The notes: generated from the letters alone by a model not told the origin. Counted from the first letter of the stretch, positions 1 to 9,045 are shown. The stretch is DNA of 46,224 nucleotides from Bacteroidota bacterium (GCA_020631245.1 JAHDHP010000002.1:1-46224); one strand, 5' to 3'. Translations and numbers: made by a program.

Positions 1-106
1 CACATCAGTATTAATATGCCTAACTTTTTCATTGCATGTGATTTTAATGATTAAATTTTGCTGCAAAAATACAGAGAATTTTTATGAAATTGTTTTTTCA
101 TGCTTA

Positions 107-122
107 AAAGATGATCATCTTT
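107..122. promoter_or_regulatory. Perfect 16-bp palindrome upstream of the barrel-protein gene
   Basis: AAAGATGATCATCTTT is a perfect inverted repeat about 80 bases upstream of the start at 201, inside an AT-rich leader. It could be an operator for a dimeric repressor, or simply a chance palindrome in AT-rich DNA. A sequence TAAATTTTG near position 53-61 resembles a Bacteroidota -7 element (TAnnTTTG) with one extra spacer base. There is no functional evidence. Confidence 0.3.
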
Positions 123-200
123 AACATAAAATAACTGATTGAGTGACAAGGAAACAGAAGGTAGGTCATAAGATTTAATTAATTAACAAAAGCTAAAATT

Positions 201-899
201 ATGCCTTATAGACAGTTATGTTTGATTGTGACATTATTATTATATTTTTTTAATGATAAGGAGGCGATGGCACAAAGTCCTTTTAAACAAGGAAATCACT
301 ATTTACAAGTAGGTGTAGGGTATCCCAACCTCGTGGCAGGCTCTATTGCTACTTTTAACCAAATTCCTAGTTTTATAACACAGACGGTCATTTCAGGAAA
401 AGGAAAGGCAGGCCCACAATTTAATATTGCTTATGATTTTGGCTTAACAAGTCAGTTGTCAGTAGGACCATACTTTGGTTATGCTTCAGCAACAACTCCC
501 TCTTTCAATTGGAATACACCTGAAATACCTCCTATTCCTTTTTTATTACCCGACGGACTCGAAGCGCGAGTAGGAAATTACACCTATCGCATCTCTGTCA
601 TGTCTTATGGAGGGAAAGCTCTATATCATATCAATCTACTCGAAAATGTGGAATTATATGCAATGGCAATTATTGGTATTAATCAGGTGCGTGTAAAAGA
701 AAGGGGAATTAAACCCAATGCTTATTTTAAAGAGTTAATAGATGTGCCTATTCCACAGGTGAGTTACTCGGGGCATTTTGGTGGGAGATATTTCTTTTCA
801 GACAATATAGGAATTTATTTGGAGATTGGTTATGGCTCAAATGTCGTTAATGGAGGATTGTCATTTCGATTACAAAAAAGAGAGAGAGCCAGAAAATAG
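201..899 (+). CDS. Outer-membrane beta-barrel-like protein with signal peptide
   Basis: A 232-residue exported protein. Residues 1-24 are a signal peptide (hydrophobic core LCLIVTLLLYFF, probable cleavage after EAMA). The mature part alternates aromatic and polar residues with repeated GY/YG patterns (GVGYPN, YFGYAS, GGRYFF, IGYGSN) and ends in an aromatic-containing strand, as in small Bacteroidota porin-like or outer-membrane beta-barrel proteins. I see no catalytic motif. It starts at an ATG after an AT-rich leader and stands alone, about 170 bases before the kinase gene on the same strand. The specific family is not identified; the barrel call rests on composition and strand pattern. Confidence 0.7.
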   Translation: MPYRQLCLIVTLLLYFFNDKEAMAQSPFKQGNHYLQVGVGYPNLVAGSIATFNQIPSFITQTVISGKGKAGPQFNIAYDFGLTSQLSVGPYFGYASATTPSFNWNTPEIPPIPFLLPDGLEARVGNYTYRISVMSYGGKALYHINLLENVELYAMAIIGINQVRVKERGIKPNAYFKELIDVPIPQVSYSGHFGGRYFFSDNIGIYLEIGYGSNVVNGGLSFRLQKRERARK

Positions 900-1070
900 T
901 CATTTGTAGGTATTTATTCCACTGTTTTTACTTGATTAGTGGTATTTATTTTTTAAATTACATCTTATCATGGTATAATTTATGTGTTGTAATTTATGTA
1001 AATGAAATAAAATCAATAGGTGTTATTTTGATACATCAATTAAAATGTCTTCTTATAAACGTTTCTTAAT

Positions 1071-2537
1071 TTGGCAGATATTTCTGAAATAACAATAAAT
1101 CGCAAATTATATCACCAACTTATACAAGTCTATGGTGGTTTAGAACATATACCAGATGTTGTGCGACCTTTAATAGATGCAGTTAGTAGCACCTACGATA
1201 ATTTGGAGTATGAAAATAATTTGTTAACCAAATCTATGGATGCCAGTTACCAAGAATTGTATAAGGCAAATAAGAAATTGGATCAGGAGAGTGAGCAACG
1301 TAATGATGTGATTGATAAACTAAAAAGATCTTTAAATGCATTACTTTCTGTAGATAGAGAATCTGGACCAGTTTTAGGTTTAGATGAGCATGATTTAGAT
1401 GAAGTTATCACAATGGTCGAGGCAGAATCGAGAAAGGTGCGATTATTGGAAGAACAGCTATTGATTATTCGAAAATTAATGGATCAATCAACGGATTCTA
1501 TCCAGGTAGCAGATGAGAGTGGGCAGTTTGTTTTTGTGAATAAGGAGGCGTCTCGTAGAATGGGCTATTCAATAGAACGGCTCTTATCAATGAAAGTACA
1601 AGATATTGAATTGATTTTTAAAGAAGAGGGGAGTTGGGAAGCACATTTGGAAGAATTGAAAGACGCAGATAGTGTTTTTAAAGAGGGAGTCAATGTGCGT
1701 AAAGATGGTTCTACGTTCCCTGTTGAGGTCAATGCTAAATTTGTCGAATTGGGAGGACGAGGCTATGTTATTGCGGTTTCTAGAGATATTAGCAATCGTA
1801 GACAGTCGGAAGTAAGGCAAAAACGTTTAATGGACGATTTAGCTTGGGCAAATAAAGAATTAACCGATTTTGCCTATATTGTATCACATGAGTTGAAAGC
1901 TCCATTGAGAGGAATTGGTACATTGGCTGATTGGTTGGTCGAAGATTATTCAGAAAAATTAGATCAAGAAGGAAAAGAGCATTTACGTTTATTACAACAA
2001 CGTGTAGTGCGATTACATAATTTGATTGAGGGAGTTTTGACTTACTCAAGAATTGGCCGTAAAAAACAAAACATTAGTACCTTTAATGTAAAAGAAGCGA
2101 TTGAGGAGGTACAAGATATCTTAGATGTTTCGGAGGAGGTTTGTACAATTTCTATTAAAGGTGAAATACCAACGATTGAAAATGATCGACAACGCATAAT
2201 GCAAGTGTTTCAAAATTTGATTAGTAATGCAGTCAAATATAGAGATAAGGAACAAGTTCTAATTGAAATAGAATGTGTCGATAAAGGAAAGAAATACGAA
2301 TTTTGTGTTAAAGATAATGGACCAGGTATTCACGCCCGCTATCACCAAAAAATCTTTCAAATTTTTCAAACCTTGCAAGGTGCTGAAAATTATGAAAGTA
2401 CGGGTGTTGGTTTAACAATCGTTAAGAAAATTTTAGAAAGCCAGAAGGGAGAGATTTGGATGGAGTCAGAATTAGGAAAAGGTACTAGCTTCTTTTTTAG
2501 TATTCACAAAAATATTGCATTCGATGAAGGAGCATAA
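1071..2537 (+). CDS. PAS-domain sensor histidine kinase
   Basis: A 488-residue two-component sensor kinase without an obvious membrane segment, so probably cytoplasmic. Residues 20-125 are helical or coiled coil, with a stretch (VSSTYDNLEYENNLLTKSMD) typical of the region before PAS domains in such kinases. PAS spans about 131-250, ending in VSRDISNRR. HisKA has the phospho-acceptor in SHELKAPLRG at His273. The HATPase domain (about 370-480) shows the N box NLISNAVKYRD, G1 box DNGPGI and G2 box TGVGLTI. The start is TTG: the frame is closed by TAA at 1056, no in-frame ATG occurs before residue 56, and residues 20-55 look genuinely conserved. The stop overlaps the next gene, a response regulator, by 14 bases, so the two are probably co-translated partners. 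Confidence 0.9.
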   Translation: MADISEITINRKLYHQLIQVYGGLEHIPDVVRPLIDAVSSTYDNLEYENNLLTKSMDASYQELYKANKKLDQESEQRNDVIDKLKRSLNALLSVDRESGPVLGLDEHDLDEVITMVEAESRKVRLLEEQLLIIRKLMDQSTDSIQVADESGQFVFVNKEASRRMGYSIERLLSMKVQDIELIFKEEGSWEAHLEELKDADSVFKEGVNVRKDGSTFPVEVNAKFVELGGRGYVIAVSRDISNRRQSEVRQKRLMDDLAWANKELTDFAYIVSHELKAPLRGIGTLADWLVEDYSEKLDQEGKEHLRLLQQRVVRLHNLIEGVLTYSRIGRKKQNISTFNVKEAIEEVQDILDVSEEVCTISIKGEIPTIENDRQRIMQVFQNLISNAVKYRDKEQVLIEIECVDKGKKYEFCVKDNGPGIHARYHQKIFQIFQTLQGAENYESTGVGLTIVKKILESQKGEIWMESELGKGTSFFFSIHKNIAFDEGA

Positions 2538-2949
2538 TAATAAACCCATTTTATTAGTCGAAGATGATCTAATTGATCAGCTGACTGTTAAGCGCGCTCT
2601 GAAAGAATTGAATATTAGCAACCCGCTACTATTAGCAGAGAATGGCGAAGAGGCCTTAGACTTATTAGAAGATAAACAAGAAGAAGAACTACCGTATTTA
2701 ATATTGTTAGACATAAATATGCCACGTATGAGTGGTATTGAGTTGCTAGAAATTATTAAACAAAAGGAACGTTATAAACCCATTCCTGTAATTATTTTAA
2801 CCACCTCCAAAGACGAACAAGATCTAAAACGTTCTTATGAACATAGTATCGCTGGATATATGCTTAAACCTATTAAGTATAAAGATTATATGGAGCTAAT
2901 ACGAGTTATACACAATTATTGGACAAAGAGTTTAGTTATTAATAACTAA
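2524..2949 (+). CDS. Single-domain response regulator (Rcp1/CheY-like)
   Basis: A 141-residue receiver domain with no output domain. It has the acidic pair VEDD near the N-terminus, the phospho-acceptor Asp63 in LLDINMP, the conserved Thr in ILTTSKD and the Lys in MLKPIKY. The insert between helix 1 and strand 2 (DLIDQLTVKRALKELN) resembles Rcp-type regulators usually paired with PAS or phytochrome-like kinases. ATG at 2524 is preferred over the in-frame TTG at 2515 because it gives the usual short N-terminus before the receiver strand. It overlaps the end of the kinase gene, which is the likely cognate phosphodonor. It is probably a phosphorelay intermediate, perhaps passing phosphate to the HPt domain of the next gene. 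Confidence 0.92.
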   Translation: MKEHNNKPILLVEDDLIDQLTVKRALKELNISNPLLLAENGEEALDLLEDKQEEELPYLILLDINMPRMSGIELLEIIKQKERYKPIPVIILTTSKDEQDLKRSYEHSIAGYMLKPIKYKDYMELIRVIHNYWTKSLVINN

Positions 2950-3050
2950 CTACGTATTTTACCACCCCTTTTAAATGGGATAAACATTGTCTTGTTTATC
3001 ACCAATATTCCCTAATTATTTGTTATGATTGTTAGATACTAACCTAATCT

Positions 3051-5357
3051 ATGGATATTTTAAATGTACTATACATTGAAGATGATAGTGTAGATCAAAT
3101 GGCGGTAAAACGTCTATTAAAGAAAGAGCAGTTACCTATAAATCTTACTGTAGCTGCCAGTATTGCCGAAGCAGAAGCACTTATTGCATTGCATCCATTT
3201 GATGTGGTTTTATCTGATTATCTATTACCAGATGGTAATGCATTCGATGTACTCAGTTTAGACTATCCTGCTCCTATTATTTTCCTCACAGGAGAAGGAG
3301 ACGAAGAAGTAGCTGTTAAAGCAATGAAATCGGGTTGTTACGACTACCTCATCAAAGATCGTGAACTCAATTATCTCAAAATATTAGGTATCACCATTTT
3401 TCACGCCCACAGTGCCTACAAAAATGAAGAACGACTAAAATTATTGGAGTATTCAATTATGAATGCTCATGACACTTTCGCAGTTGCCAAAAGAAATGAA
3501 GATAAACCTGCCCAAGCTCTAATTATATATCAAAACGATACCTTCAAAAGGCTTTTTAAGCATACGGCTAAAAAAGAGAATCCCAAATTAGGAGATATTT
3601 GTGTTTTACAAGAACAGTTTTTTGACTGGACTGAAGCAGAAAAAAGACTAGAAAAAGGAAAGTCAGTCAGTAAAATGATTCATTATATAGGTGATGAAGA
3701 TGTTTCTATTTACCTAGATGTAGCAATTGTACCTATCTTAGATGATGATGAAATCTGTACTCATTTTGTACTGATTATAAGAGATATTACCGACCTCAAA
3801 ATACAAGAACTCAAACTCCAAAAAGCAGAACAAATTGCAAGTGATGCGCGCAAATCGGAAGAGCATTTTCTAGGAGTTATTAGTCACGAATTACGAACAC
3901 CTGTCAATGCCATTGTCGGCTTTACCAATATGCTTTGGGATACCTCCTTATCCAAAACTCAAAAAGGATATTTAGAAGCGGTAAAAGCCTCAGCCAATAA
4001 TTTGTTGGCAATGATGAATGACTTTTTAGACCTCTCCAAAATTGAACGCGGTCGTATCGAACTCACTAAAAATACCTTCAACTTAGGGCAGCATCTCCAA
4101 AACTGCGTACAGATTTTTCACCTCAATGCACAAGAAAAAAATATAGGACTTGAAAGTGAAATAGCAGACAATCTACATCAAATGGTAGTAGGTGACCCTG
4201 TCCGTTTATCACAAATTTTGTTTAACCTAGTCAATAATGCTATTAAATTTACCGAAAAGGGAAAGGTGTCAGTTCACGCAAAAATGCTGGTGTACGATAA
4301 AGAGAAAATGGTCATTGAAATGGTCGTGCGCGACACAGGTATTGGCATTTCAGCTAAAGGATTAGAACAAATTTTTAATAAATACGAGCAGGCAAATGAC
4401 CAAATTGCAGCTTCATATGGAGGAAGTGGTATTGGCTTGTACGTCGTAAAAAAATTAGTTGATATACAAGGAGGAATGATTGATGTACGAAGTGAAGTAG
4501 GGCGGGGTACCGAATTTAGAGTGGTGCTAACCTATGAAAATGCAGCTATCCCAGTCGAAGAAGTAGCCTTAAAGAAAAGACAAATTACCAGCCTCAAAGG
4601 ACTTCGCATTTTAGCCGCTGAAGATGACCATCTCAATCGTCGTATTCTTATCACCCTTTTAGATAAATGGGAAGCAACTGCCGATGTGGTAGATAATGGA
4701 AAAAAACTAGTAGACTTACTCGAAAAAAATGAATATGATATTGTACTATTAGACCTGCAAATGCCTATAATGAACGGTTACGAAACGGTAGCCTATATTC
4801 GGGAAACACTTCAAAATGACAGCATCCCGATAATTATTATGACCGCTTTTGTAACAAATGATCGGATTATCAGTATAAGAGAGAAGATAAACGGCTGTAT
4901 TCAAAAACCTTATGAGCCAGCTTCTTTATTTGAACTCATACTCAACTACGTTTCACTAAACCCTGAAAACCTTGACAGTATGTCTGATAATCAGCCCTTA
5001 ATTTTAGAAGAAAAAAACTATAATCTCGACTACCTAAGAACCATTTCCAAAAATAATCATGAGTTTATCAACGAAATGATTATCATTTTCATCGAACAAA
5101 CCGATGAACTTTTGGCGCGTTTGCCCGAATATCTGGAAGCAGAAAACTACGAGGAAATTGGCAAACTAGCACACAAATATGCTTCTACTTCTCGTAGCAT
5201 TGGTAATAAAAACATGTCGATTTTATGCCAAAGTATTGAACGAGCAATTGTAATAGATAAAAATGTAGAACCTGTCCCTCTGAAAGTCAAACAATTACAA
5301 GAAATTGCAAACACTACCAAAGAAGAACTAAAACAAGAATTGTCAGAGTCAGCTTAA
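3051..5357 (+). CDS. Hybrid histidine kinase with REC, PAS, HisKA, HATPase, REC and HPt domains
   Basis: A 768-residue multi-domain signalling protein. The N-terminal receiver (1-120) has Asp56 in LSDYLLPDG. A PAS-like segment (about 135-255) ends in IIRDITDLK. HisKA has His279 in SHELRTPVNAIVGF. The HATPase domain shows N, G1 (DTGIGI) and G2 (GSGIGLYVVKKL) boxes around 365-500. A second receiver has Asp568 in LLDLQMPIMNGYE. A C-terminal HPt domain has His708 in LAHKYASTSRSIGN. This is a complete phosphorelay in one chain, and the N-terminal receiver suggests an upstream kinase, possibly the product at 1071. No transmembrane segment is seen. It lies 101 bases after the response regulator on the same strand. 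The output is unknown because no DNA-binding domain occurs in the cluster. Confidence 0.93.
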   Translation: MDILNVLYIEDDSVDQMAVKRLLKKEQLPINLTVAASIAEAEALIALHPFDVVLSDYLLPDGNAFDVLSLDYPAPIIFLTGEGDEEVAVKAMKSGCYDYLIKDRELNYLKILGITIFHAHSAYKNEERLKLLEYSIMNAHDTFAVAKRNEDKPAQALIIYQNDTFKRLFKHTAKKENPKLGDICVLQEQFFDWTEAEKRLEKGKSVSKMIHYIGDEDVSIYLDVAIVPILDDDEICTHFVLIIRDITDLKIQELKLQKAEQIASDARKSEEHFLGVISHELRTPVNAIVGFTNMLWDTSLSKTQKGYLEAVKASANNLLAMMNDFLDLSKIERGRIELTKNTFNLGQHLQNCVQIFHLNAQEKNIGLESEIADNLHQMVVGDPVRLSQILFNLVNNAIKFTEKGKVSVHAKMLVYDKEKMVIEMVVRDTGIGISAKGLEQIFNKYEQANDQIAASYGGSGIGLYVVKKLVDIQGGMIDVRSEVGRGTEFRVVLTYENAAIPVEEVALKKRQITSLKGLRILAAEDDHLNRRILITLLDKWEATADVVDNGKKLVDLLEKNEYDIVLLDLQMPIMNGYETVAYIRETLQNDSIPIIIMTAFVTNDRIISIREKINGCIQKPYEPASLFELILNYVSLNPENLDSMSDNQPLILEEKNYNLDYLRTISKNNHEFINEMIIIFIEQTDELLARLPEYLEAENYEEIGKLAHKYASTSRSIGNKNMSILCQSIERAIVIDKNVEPVPLKVKQLQEIANTTKEELKQELSESA

Positions 5358-5375
5358 AAATGTAATAAAAATTTC

Positions 5376-6308
5376 CTAATCTGGATTCACCATCAACTTC
5401 GTATTCTTCCGAATCAAAGCAACAATCTGCCGCTCAGATAACTTATTCTTTTTACAGTACAAAATCCGCAATTTATCCAAACCCGAAAGAGGAGCTAAAC
5501 TACTAATTTCGTTCTGATTGAAATACAATTTAGTTAAACTTTTCAACGCCTCCACAGCCTTTAAATCGCTAATTTGGTTATTACTAAAATCCAAGATCTG
5601 TATCTTTTTAAAGGCTTTAATCGGAGCCAGTGTTTTAAGATCATTATCACTCACATACAAGCGTTTCAAGTGCTTGTGATCCTTCAAAGGAGCCAAGTTT
5701 TTGATAAAATTGTTCGAGCAATTCAAATCCGTTAACTTCTTTAACGAATTTAATATAGAAATTTCATTCAACAGATTATCGGAGCAAAACAATTGCTTTA
5801 ATTTTTTCAAGCCATTCATTGGTTGAAGACTAGTAATTTTATTTCGATTGCAAGATACATAAGTCAACTCCTCCAATTTCTCAAGCGCATCTAAACTCGT
5901 AATTTGATTGTAAGAACATTCTAAGTGAGTTAGCTTTTTAAAATTATGAATGCCATCTAAACTGGTAAGTTGATTGTCACTACAATCCAAACTGGTAAGT
6001 TCAGTAAAATCCTTGATCGGCAGTAAATCCGTCAATTCATGATCTTGGCAATCGAGGCTTGTTAAATTCCAAATTTGTTTCAACTCTTCTCTACTTGGCG
6101 TATCTGTAATATAGCCCTTGTTAAGTGCCATGTTAAACAAGCGTTTCCAGTTGCTAGGCAAACCATTCCACCAATCCATATGATCGACAATACGCAATTG
6201 GTGCTCCTTGAGAATCTTATTCGTAATTCCCAAGTAGCTACGTACAGTAGACAGTTGATTGACCTTTTTTAAAGTAGGTAATAGCTTGTTTTCGTCCTTT
6301 TTACTCAT
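5376..6308 (-). CDS. SDS22-like leucine-rich-repeat protein, no signal peptide
   Basis: A 310-residue protein of about eleven leucine-rich repeats of 21-23 residues, of the SDS22/internalin type (LTSLDCSDNQLTSLDGI and variants). An N-terminal helical cap contains MDWWNGLPSNWKRLFN. No signal peptide or sorting domain is seen, so it is probably cytoplasmic, unlike the secreted plant-type LRR proteins near 37-43 kb. The start is ATG at 6308 (MSKKDEN); an upstream GTG at 6371 lies in a repeat unit and is not favoured. It converges with the hybrid kinase gene, whose stop is 18 bases away. A protein-interaction role is inferred from the fold; the partner is unknown. Confidence 0.85.
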   Translation of the reverse strand: MSKKDENKLLPTLKKVNQLSTVRSYLGITNKILKEHQLRIVDHMDWWNGLPSNWKRLFNMALNKGYITDTPSREELKQIWNLTSLDCQDHELTDLLPIKDFTELTSLDCSDNQLTSLDGIHNFKKLTHLECSYNQITSLDALEKLEELTYVSCNRNKITSLQPMNGLKKLKQLFCSDNLLNEISILNSLKKLTDLNCSNNFIKNLAPLKDHKHLKRLYVSDNDLKTLAPIKAFKKIQILDFSNNQISDLKAVEALKSLTKLYFNQNEISSLAPLSGLDKLRILYCKKNKLSERQIVALIRKNTKLMVNPD

Positions 6309-6368
6309 TATATGAAATTTATGTAAGTACCTGTACAAAAGTTTTTCTACAAAATTACTCCTATTACG

Positions 6369-6409
6369 CACTACAAAACTCCCCTCCTCGGAGGGGTTGG
6401 GGGTGGGTT
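6369..6409 (+). repeat. Repeat B, copy 1 (CCCCTCCTCGGAGGGG palindrome plus G-rich tail)
   Basis: A unit made of a short lead, the palindrome CCCCTCCTCGGAGGGG and the tail TTGGGGGTGGGTT. It is identical over about 40 bases to the copy at 7889. Other copies lie near 40051, 40155, 43646, 43705, 45618 (degenerate) and 45717. It sits just upstream of the LRR protein start on the minus strand. Confidence 0.85.
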
Positions 6410-6448
6410 ATTACACAATGAAATGTCGAATAATTTATGTCCAGGTAC

Positions 6449-7618
6449 TCATTCCTCTTGTTTAAGTATAGCCAATTCCTTTTCTAATACTTCCTTCGTT
6501 CGTTTAAAATAAGCATCCCAATCCTCAATATCCAACACCAATTGATACGTCTCACTATGTTGAATCTCAAAAATTGCTTTCAATAGCTCATCTATTTGCG
6601 CTTGCAAATACCTATTTGCCTCCAATAAAGCCACACTTTTAGACAATTCCTCATCATTCGAATCAATAAACTGCCGACTCTCTAAGTCCTTCAAAATCTC
6701 CAATACTATCTTCAAGTTATTCGCATCATAAGCCTTTTTCAACTTAATAAACACCTGCATCGCAATCTCTCTAAATGCCTCATTCACCTTATCAGGATGA
6801 CACAAATGCGTCGCCTTTCTAAAAGCCTTCTTTATTTCCTTTTTCTCCCCATCATTCAAATCAAACATCTGCTTTTTTAATTCCTCTGCCACCTCCTTTC
6901 GATAAGCCTCTTCATCGGCTGCTGCCTCCTGGTATTTCTCTGGATCATCTCGAAATTGCTCTTTCCGCCAATGCAATATATCCGCCAACAAATCACCTAA
7001 TTCCATCGAATGACGATGTTGAAATTCATGCAACACCTTTTCCAATTCAATTTTCTCCAAATTATAGGCTTGTAAACGATGCTCAAGCACCTTTTTATCC
7101 AATTGCAATAAGCCCACTGCTGGATCATTCCAAGTACTCAATTGCGTCCCCTTGCTTTCTTCTACCACTTTTACATCAACCACCTCTTTGTCTTTCACCT
7201 TTAGCAAATCCTTACAAGCACCATGTATCATTTGAACCAATACAGTATCCTCATAAATAAACACGACATGCGCATCATAGGTCAAAACGGCTTCCTGCCA
7301 GTTATAGTTGCCAGTAATGAGTAGGGTATCATCAATCAAACAAAATCCTTGGTGCCAAAATTCCTCTTTTTTAAAAGTACGAGGGTAATATTTCCCACCA
7401 AGCTTTTGTAGACGGTCAAAATCGGACTTTTGCTTATTGCTAAGCTCTTTTCTACAGATCAAACAGACAGAACAGCCCCCTCTGGCTTTATCCAAAAGTG
7501 CTTTAATATAAGAAGGGTGTTGAAGATTTTCAGTAACGACTAAAATAGACCGTTCTGCCTTGTTAATTGCTGCCGAAATGCGGTCAACAAGGTCAATAAA
7601 AACTGCTTCTGTTCTCAT
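6449..7618 (-). CDS. Phospholipase-D-like domain fused to a C-terminal J domain
   Basis: A 389-residue protein. Residues 1-140 resemble a PLD-superfamily (PLDc_2) module, with HQGFCLIDD and ITGNYNW at 89-107. The usual HxK..D motif is degenerate: His89 and Asp96 are present but the Lys position is Gly91. A charged, probably coiled-coil stretch follows (about 170-260). Residues 255-320 form a J-domain-like helical pair with the hallmark HPD at 274-276 (KATHLCHPDKVNEAF). The C-terminus (about 330-389) is helical. J domains recruit Hsp70, and PLD folds bind or cleave phosphodiesters, so this may be a chaperone-linked nucleic-acid or lipid-binding protein (inference). ATG at 7618 is preferred over the upstream TTG at 7663. 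No partner gene is adjacent. Confidence 0.82.
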   Translation of the reverse strand: MRTEAVFIDLVDRISAAINKAERSILVVTENLQHPSYIKALLDKARGGCSVCLICRKELSNKQKSDFDRLQKLGGKYYPRTFKKEEFWHQGFCLIDDTLLITGNYNWQEAVLTYDAHVVFIYEDTVLVQMIHGACKDLLKVKDKEVVDVKVVEESKGTQLSTWNDPAVGLLQLDKKVLEHRLQAYNLEKIELEKVLHEFQHRHSMELGDLLADILHWRKEQFRDDPEKYQEAAADEEAYRKEVAEELKKQMFDLNDGEKKEIKKAFRKATHLCHPDKVNEAFREIAMQVFIKLKKAYDANNLKIVLEILKDLESRQFIDSNDEELSKSVALLEANRYLQAQIDELLKAIFEIQHSETYQLVLDIEDWDAYFKRTKEVLEKELAILKQEE

Positions 7619-7839
7619 TTGCAAATGGGTGGTTTTGATGTATGTGATGAAGCTAATAAACAATTTTCAGAAGAACAAAGAATAACACTGTTTAGTTATT
7701 TATATTTGTCATTAGCCGAAATGGAGTGTTAAATTATTGCATCTGTATAGGAAATGTTGTATCTTGTTACTAACATTAACAAACAGGCTTTTTTTTCATT
7801 ATTTTACCTGTATTTGCAAATAAAGTATATTTAAAAAAC

Positions 7840-7885
7840 AAAGACAGCCTCTTAGATGTAATTATCTAAGAGGCTGTCTTTTTTT
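7840..7885. terminator. Strong bidirectional terminator hairpin
   Basis: An 18-bp perfect stem (7840-7857 with 7864-7881) around a 6-base loop. It is followed by seven T on the plus strand and, read on the minus strand, by TTTGTTTTTT. It lies downstream of the minus-strand lipoprotein gene (8002-8655) and upstream of the PLD/J gene. It therefore most likely ends the lipoprotein transcript. Confidence 0.85.
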
Positions 7886-7888
7886 AGC

Positions 7889-7928
7889 ACTACAAAACTC
7901 CCCTCCTCGGAGGGGTTGGGGGTGGGTT
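7889..7928 (+). repeat. Repeat B, copy 2
   Basis: Identical to copy 1 at 6369-6409 over about 40 bases, including the ACTACAAAACT lead. It lies directly after the terminator hairpin. Downstream, at about 7945-7967, is half of another palindromic repeat (GCATGCCTTGTCTCTAT) whose full copies occur near 28840 and 45658. Confidence 0.85.
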
Positions 7929-8001
7929 CACAAACTAACTATACAAAGCATGCCTTGTCTCTATCTCATATTCTCGCTGGTGCTTCTTCACACATTCATT
8001 C

Positions 8002-8655
8002 CTACATCTCCGCCATTGTCGCCAAATCCATACCCTTTAATATATCCTTCAACTGTTCTGTATCCTCCTGATTCTCCCCACTCATGGTAATTAAAAAACG
8101 ATCACCCACTCCCACTGTCAACACAGCCTCCTTCTTATCTTTTTGCAAGACCTCCATCCCAATCACATCATCAATTCCCAAATCCAAAGTTCGAATCAAT
8201 TCATCATCCGACTCACTATAAAAATCACTTTTGATAGCCGCCGCTGCTAACGAATACATTGCCGAAGCCCCCACATAATCAACAATAGAGATACTAATTT
8301 GCTCCCCCTTATCATTCGTAAATTTCTGCTTAGAAGTAGAAATCGACAAGCCCATCGCCTTATTAATATTTCCTTTTGGCCCATCCTCCGAAGTAAAACC
8401 CGCTATATCAGGCATAAACTCCGCCAATTCCTTATAATGTAAAGCCGCCGTATCACCCTTCTCCTTCCGTCGCTCTGCCTTCTTTTTCTGCTCTTTCGCC
8501 AACTCCCCAATCTGCTTTCCCACCTCCGACAATTTATCCTCCATCTCCTCATCCAATTTCAGATTAATCGAGCCATCATCCTTTCCCGATGGCTCCACTT
8601 GGCAAGCCGCAAAGCAAGCAAAAAACAACACTAAAAAACTTAATCGTAGTAACAT
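8002..8655 (-). CDS. Putative lipoprotein of unknown function
   Basis: A 217-residue protein with a short lipoprotein signal peptide (LSFLVLFFACFAAC, lipid-modified Cys18 predicted). A charged helical stretch follows (about 35-75, EQKKKAERRKEKGDT), then a compact mixed region (80-217) with motifs such as ISIVDYVGASAMYSLAAAA and GVGDRFLITMSG. No family is recognised with confidence; similar Bacteroidota lipoproteins are annotated as hypothetical. It is likely attached to the inner or outer membrane facing the periplasm. It starts at ATG 8655, is monocistronic, and has the strong terminator at 7840 downstream. Confidence 0.75.
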   Translation of the reverse strand: MLLRLSFLVLFFACFAACQVEPSGKDDGSINLKLDEEMEDKLSEVGKQIGELAKEQKKKAERRKEKGDTAALHYKELAEFMPDIAGFTSEDGPKGNINKAMGLSISTSKQKFTNDKGEQISISIVDYVGASAMYSLAAAAIKSDFYSESDDELIRTLDLGIDDVIGMEVLQKDKKEAVLTVGVGDRFLITMSGENQEDTEQLKDILKGMDLATMAEM

Positions 8656-8749
8656 AATAATGGTTATTTAAGAATGAATATATGGGTACAAGATATATAC
8701 CAACTAACCAACAATCACTTTGTTTTTTTCGTTCAAATAATTTTCATTT

Positions 8750-8983
8750 GGGCGTGTCCCTTTCATAGTTATTGAGTGGTTGGGTAACTGTGTGGTTGAA
8801 TTTACGAAATAACACAACCACCCAACCACTCAACAACTATTTCGGGTCGGGCTATCCGTTTGTAGTTGCCTCATACCCACTAGTTCAGCATAGTCCTAGC
8901 GGTGTCTTCCGCTGTCAGCCCCGCTAGTCCTTGCTTCTCAATAGTGTCTATTTCACCAAGCTACCACTACTATCCCTCACGCG
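8750..8983 (+). repeat. Element A, copy A1
   Basis: It begins GGGCGTGTCCC. A long variable hairpin follows (arms 8765-8785 and 8820-8840, 20 of 21 pairs), then GGTCGGGCTATCCG, then a hairpin CTAGCGG..CCGCTAG around TGTCTTCCGCTGTCAGC, and it ends CAAGCTACCACTACTATCCCTCACGC-like at 8983. The variable arms are built from GTGATTGR-like 8-mers. No protein is coded; an open frame at 8902-9117 lies within the element and is not a gene. Confidence 0.85.
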
Positions 8984-9045
8984 AAAATCGTGCGAAGTGC
9001 GATGTACTAAGTGCGACGAAGGTACTTTTACCTGCCATTATACAT
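8984..9045 (+). repeat. Short-period heptad array after A1
   Basis: Five quasi-tandem 7-mers (GTGCGAA, GTGCGAT, GTACTAA, GTGCGAC, GAAGGTA) follow directly on the end of element A1. A nearly identical stretch (one mismatch in about 40 bases) follows element A6 at 35041-35085. It has no coding potential. Confidence 0.7.
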
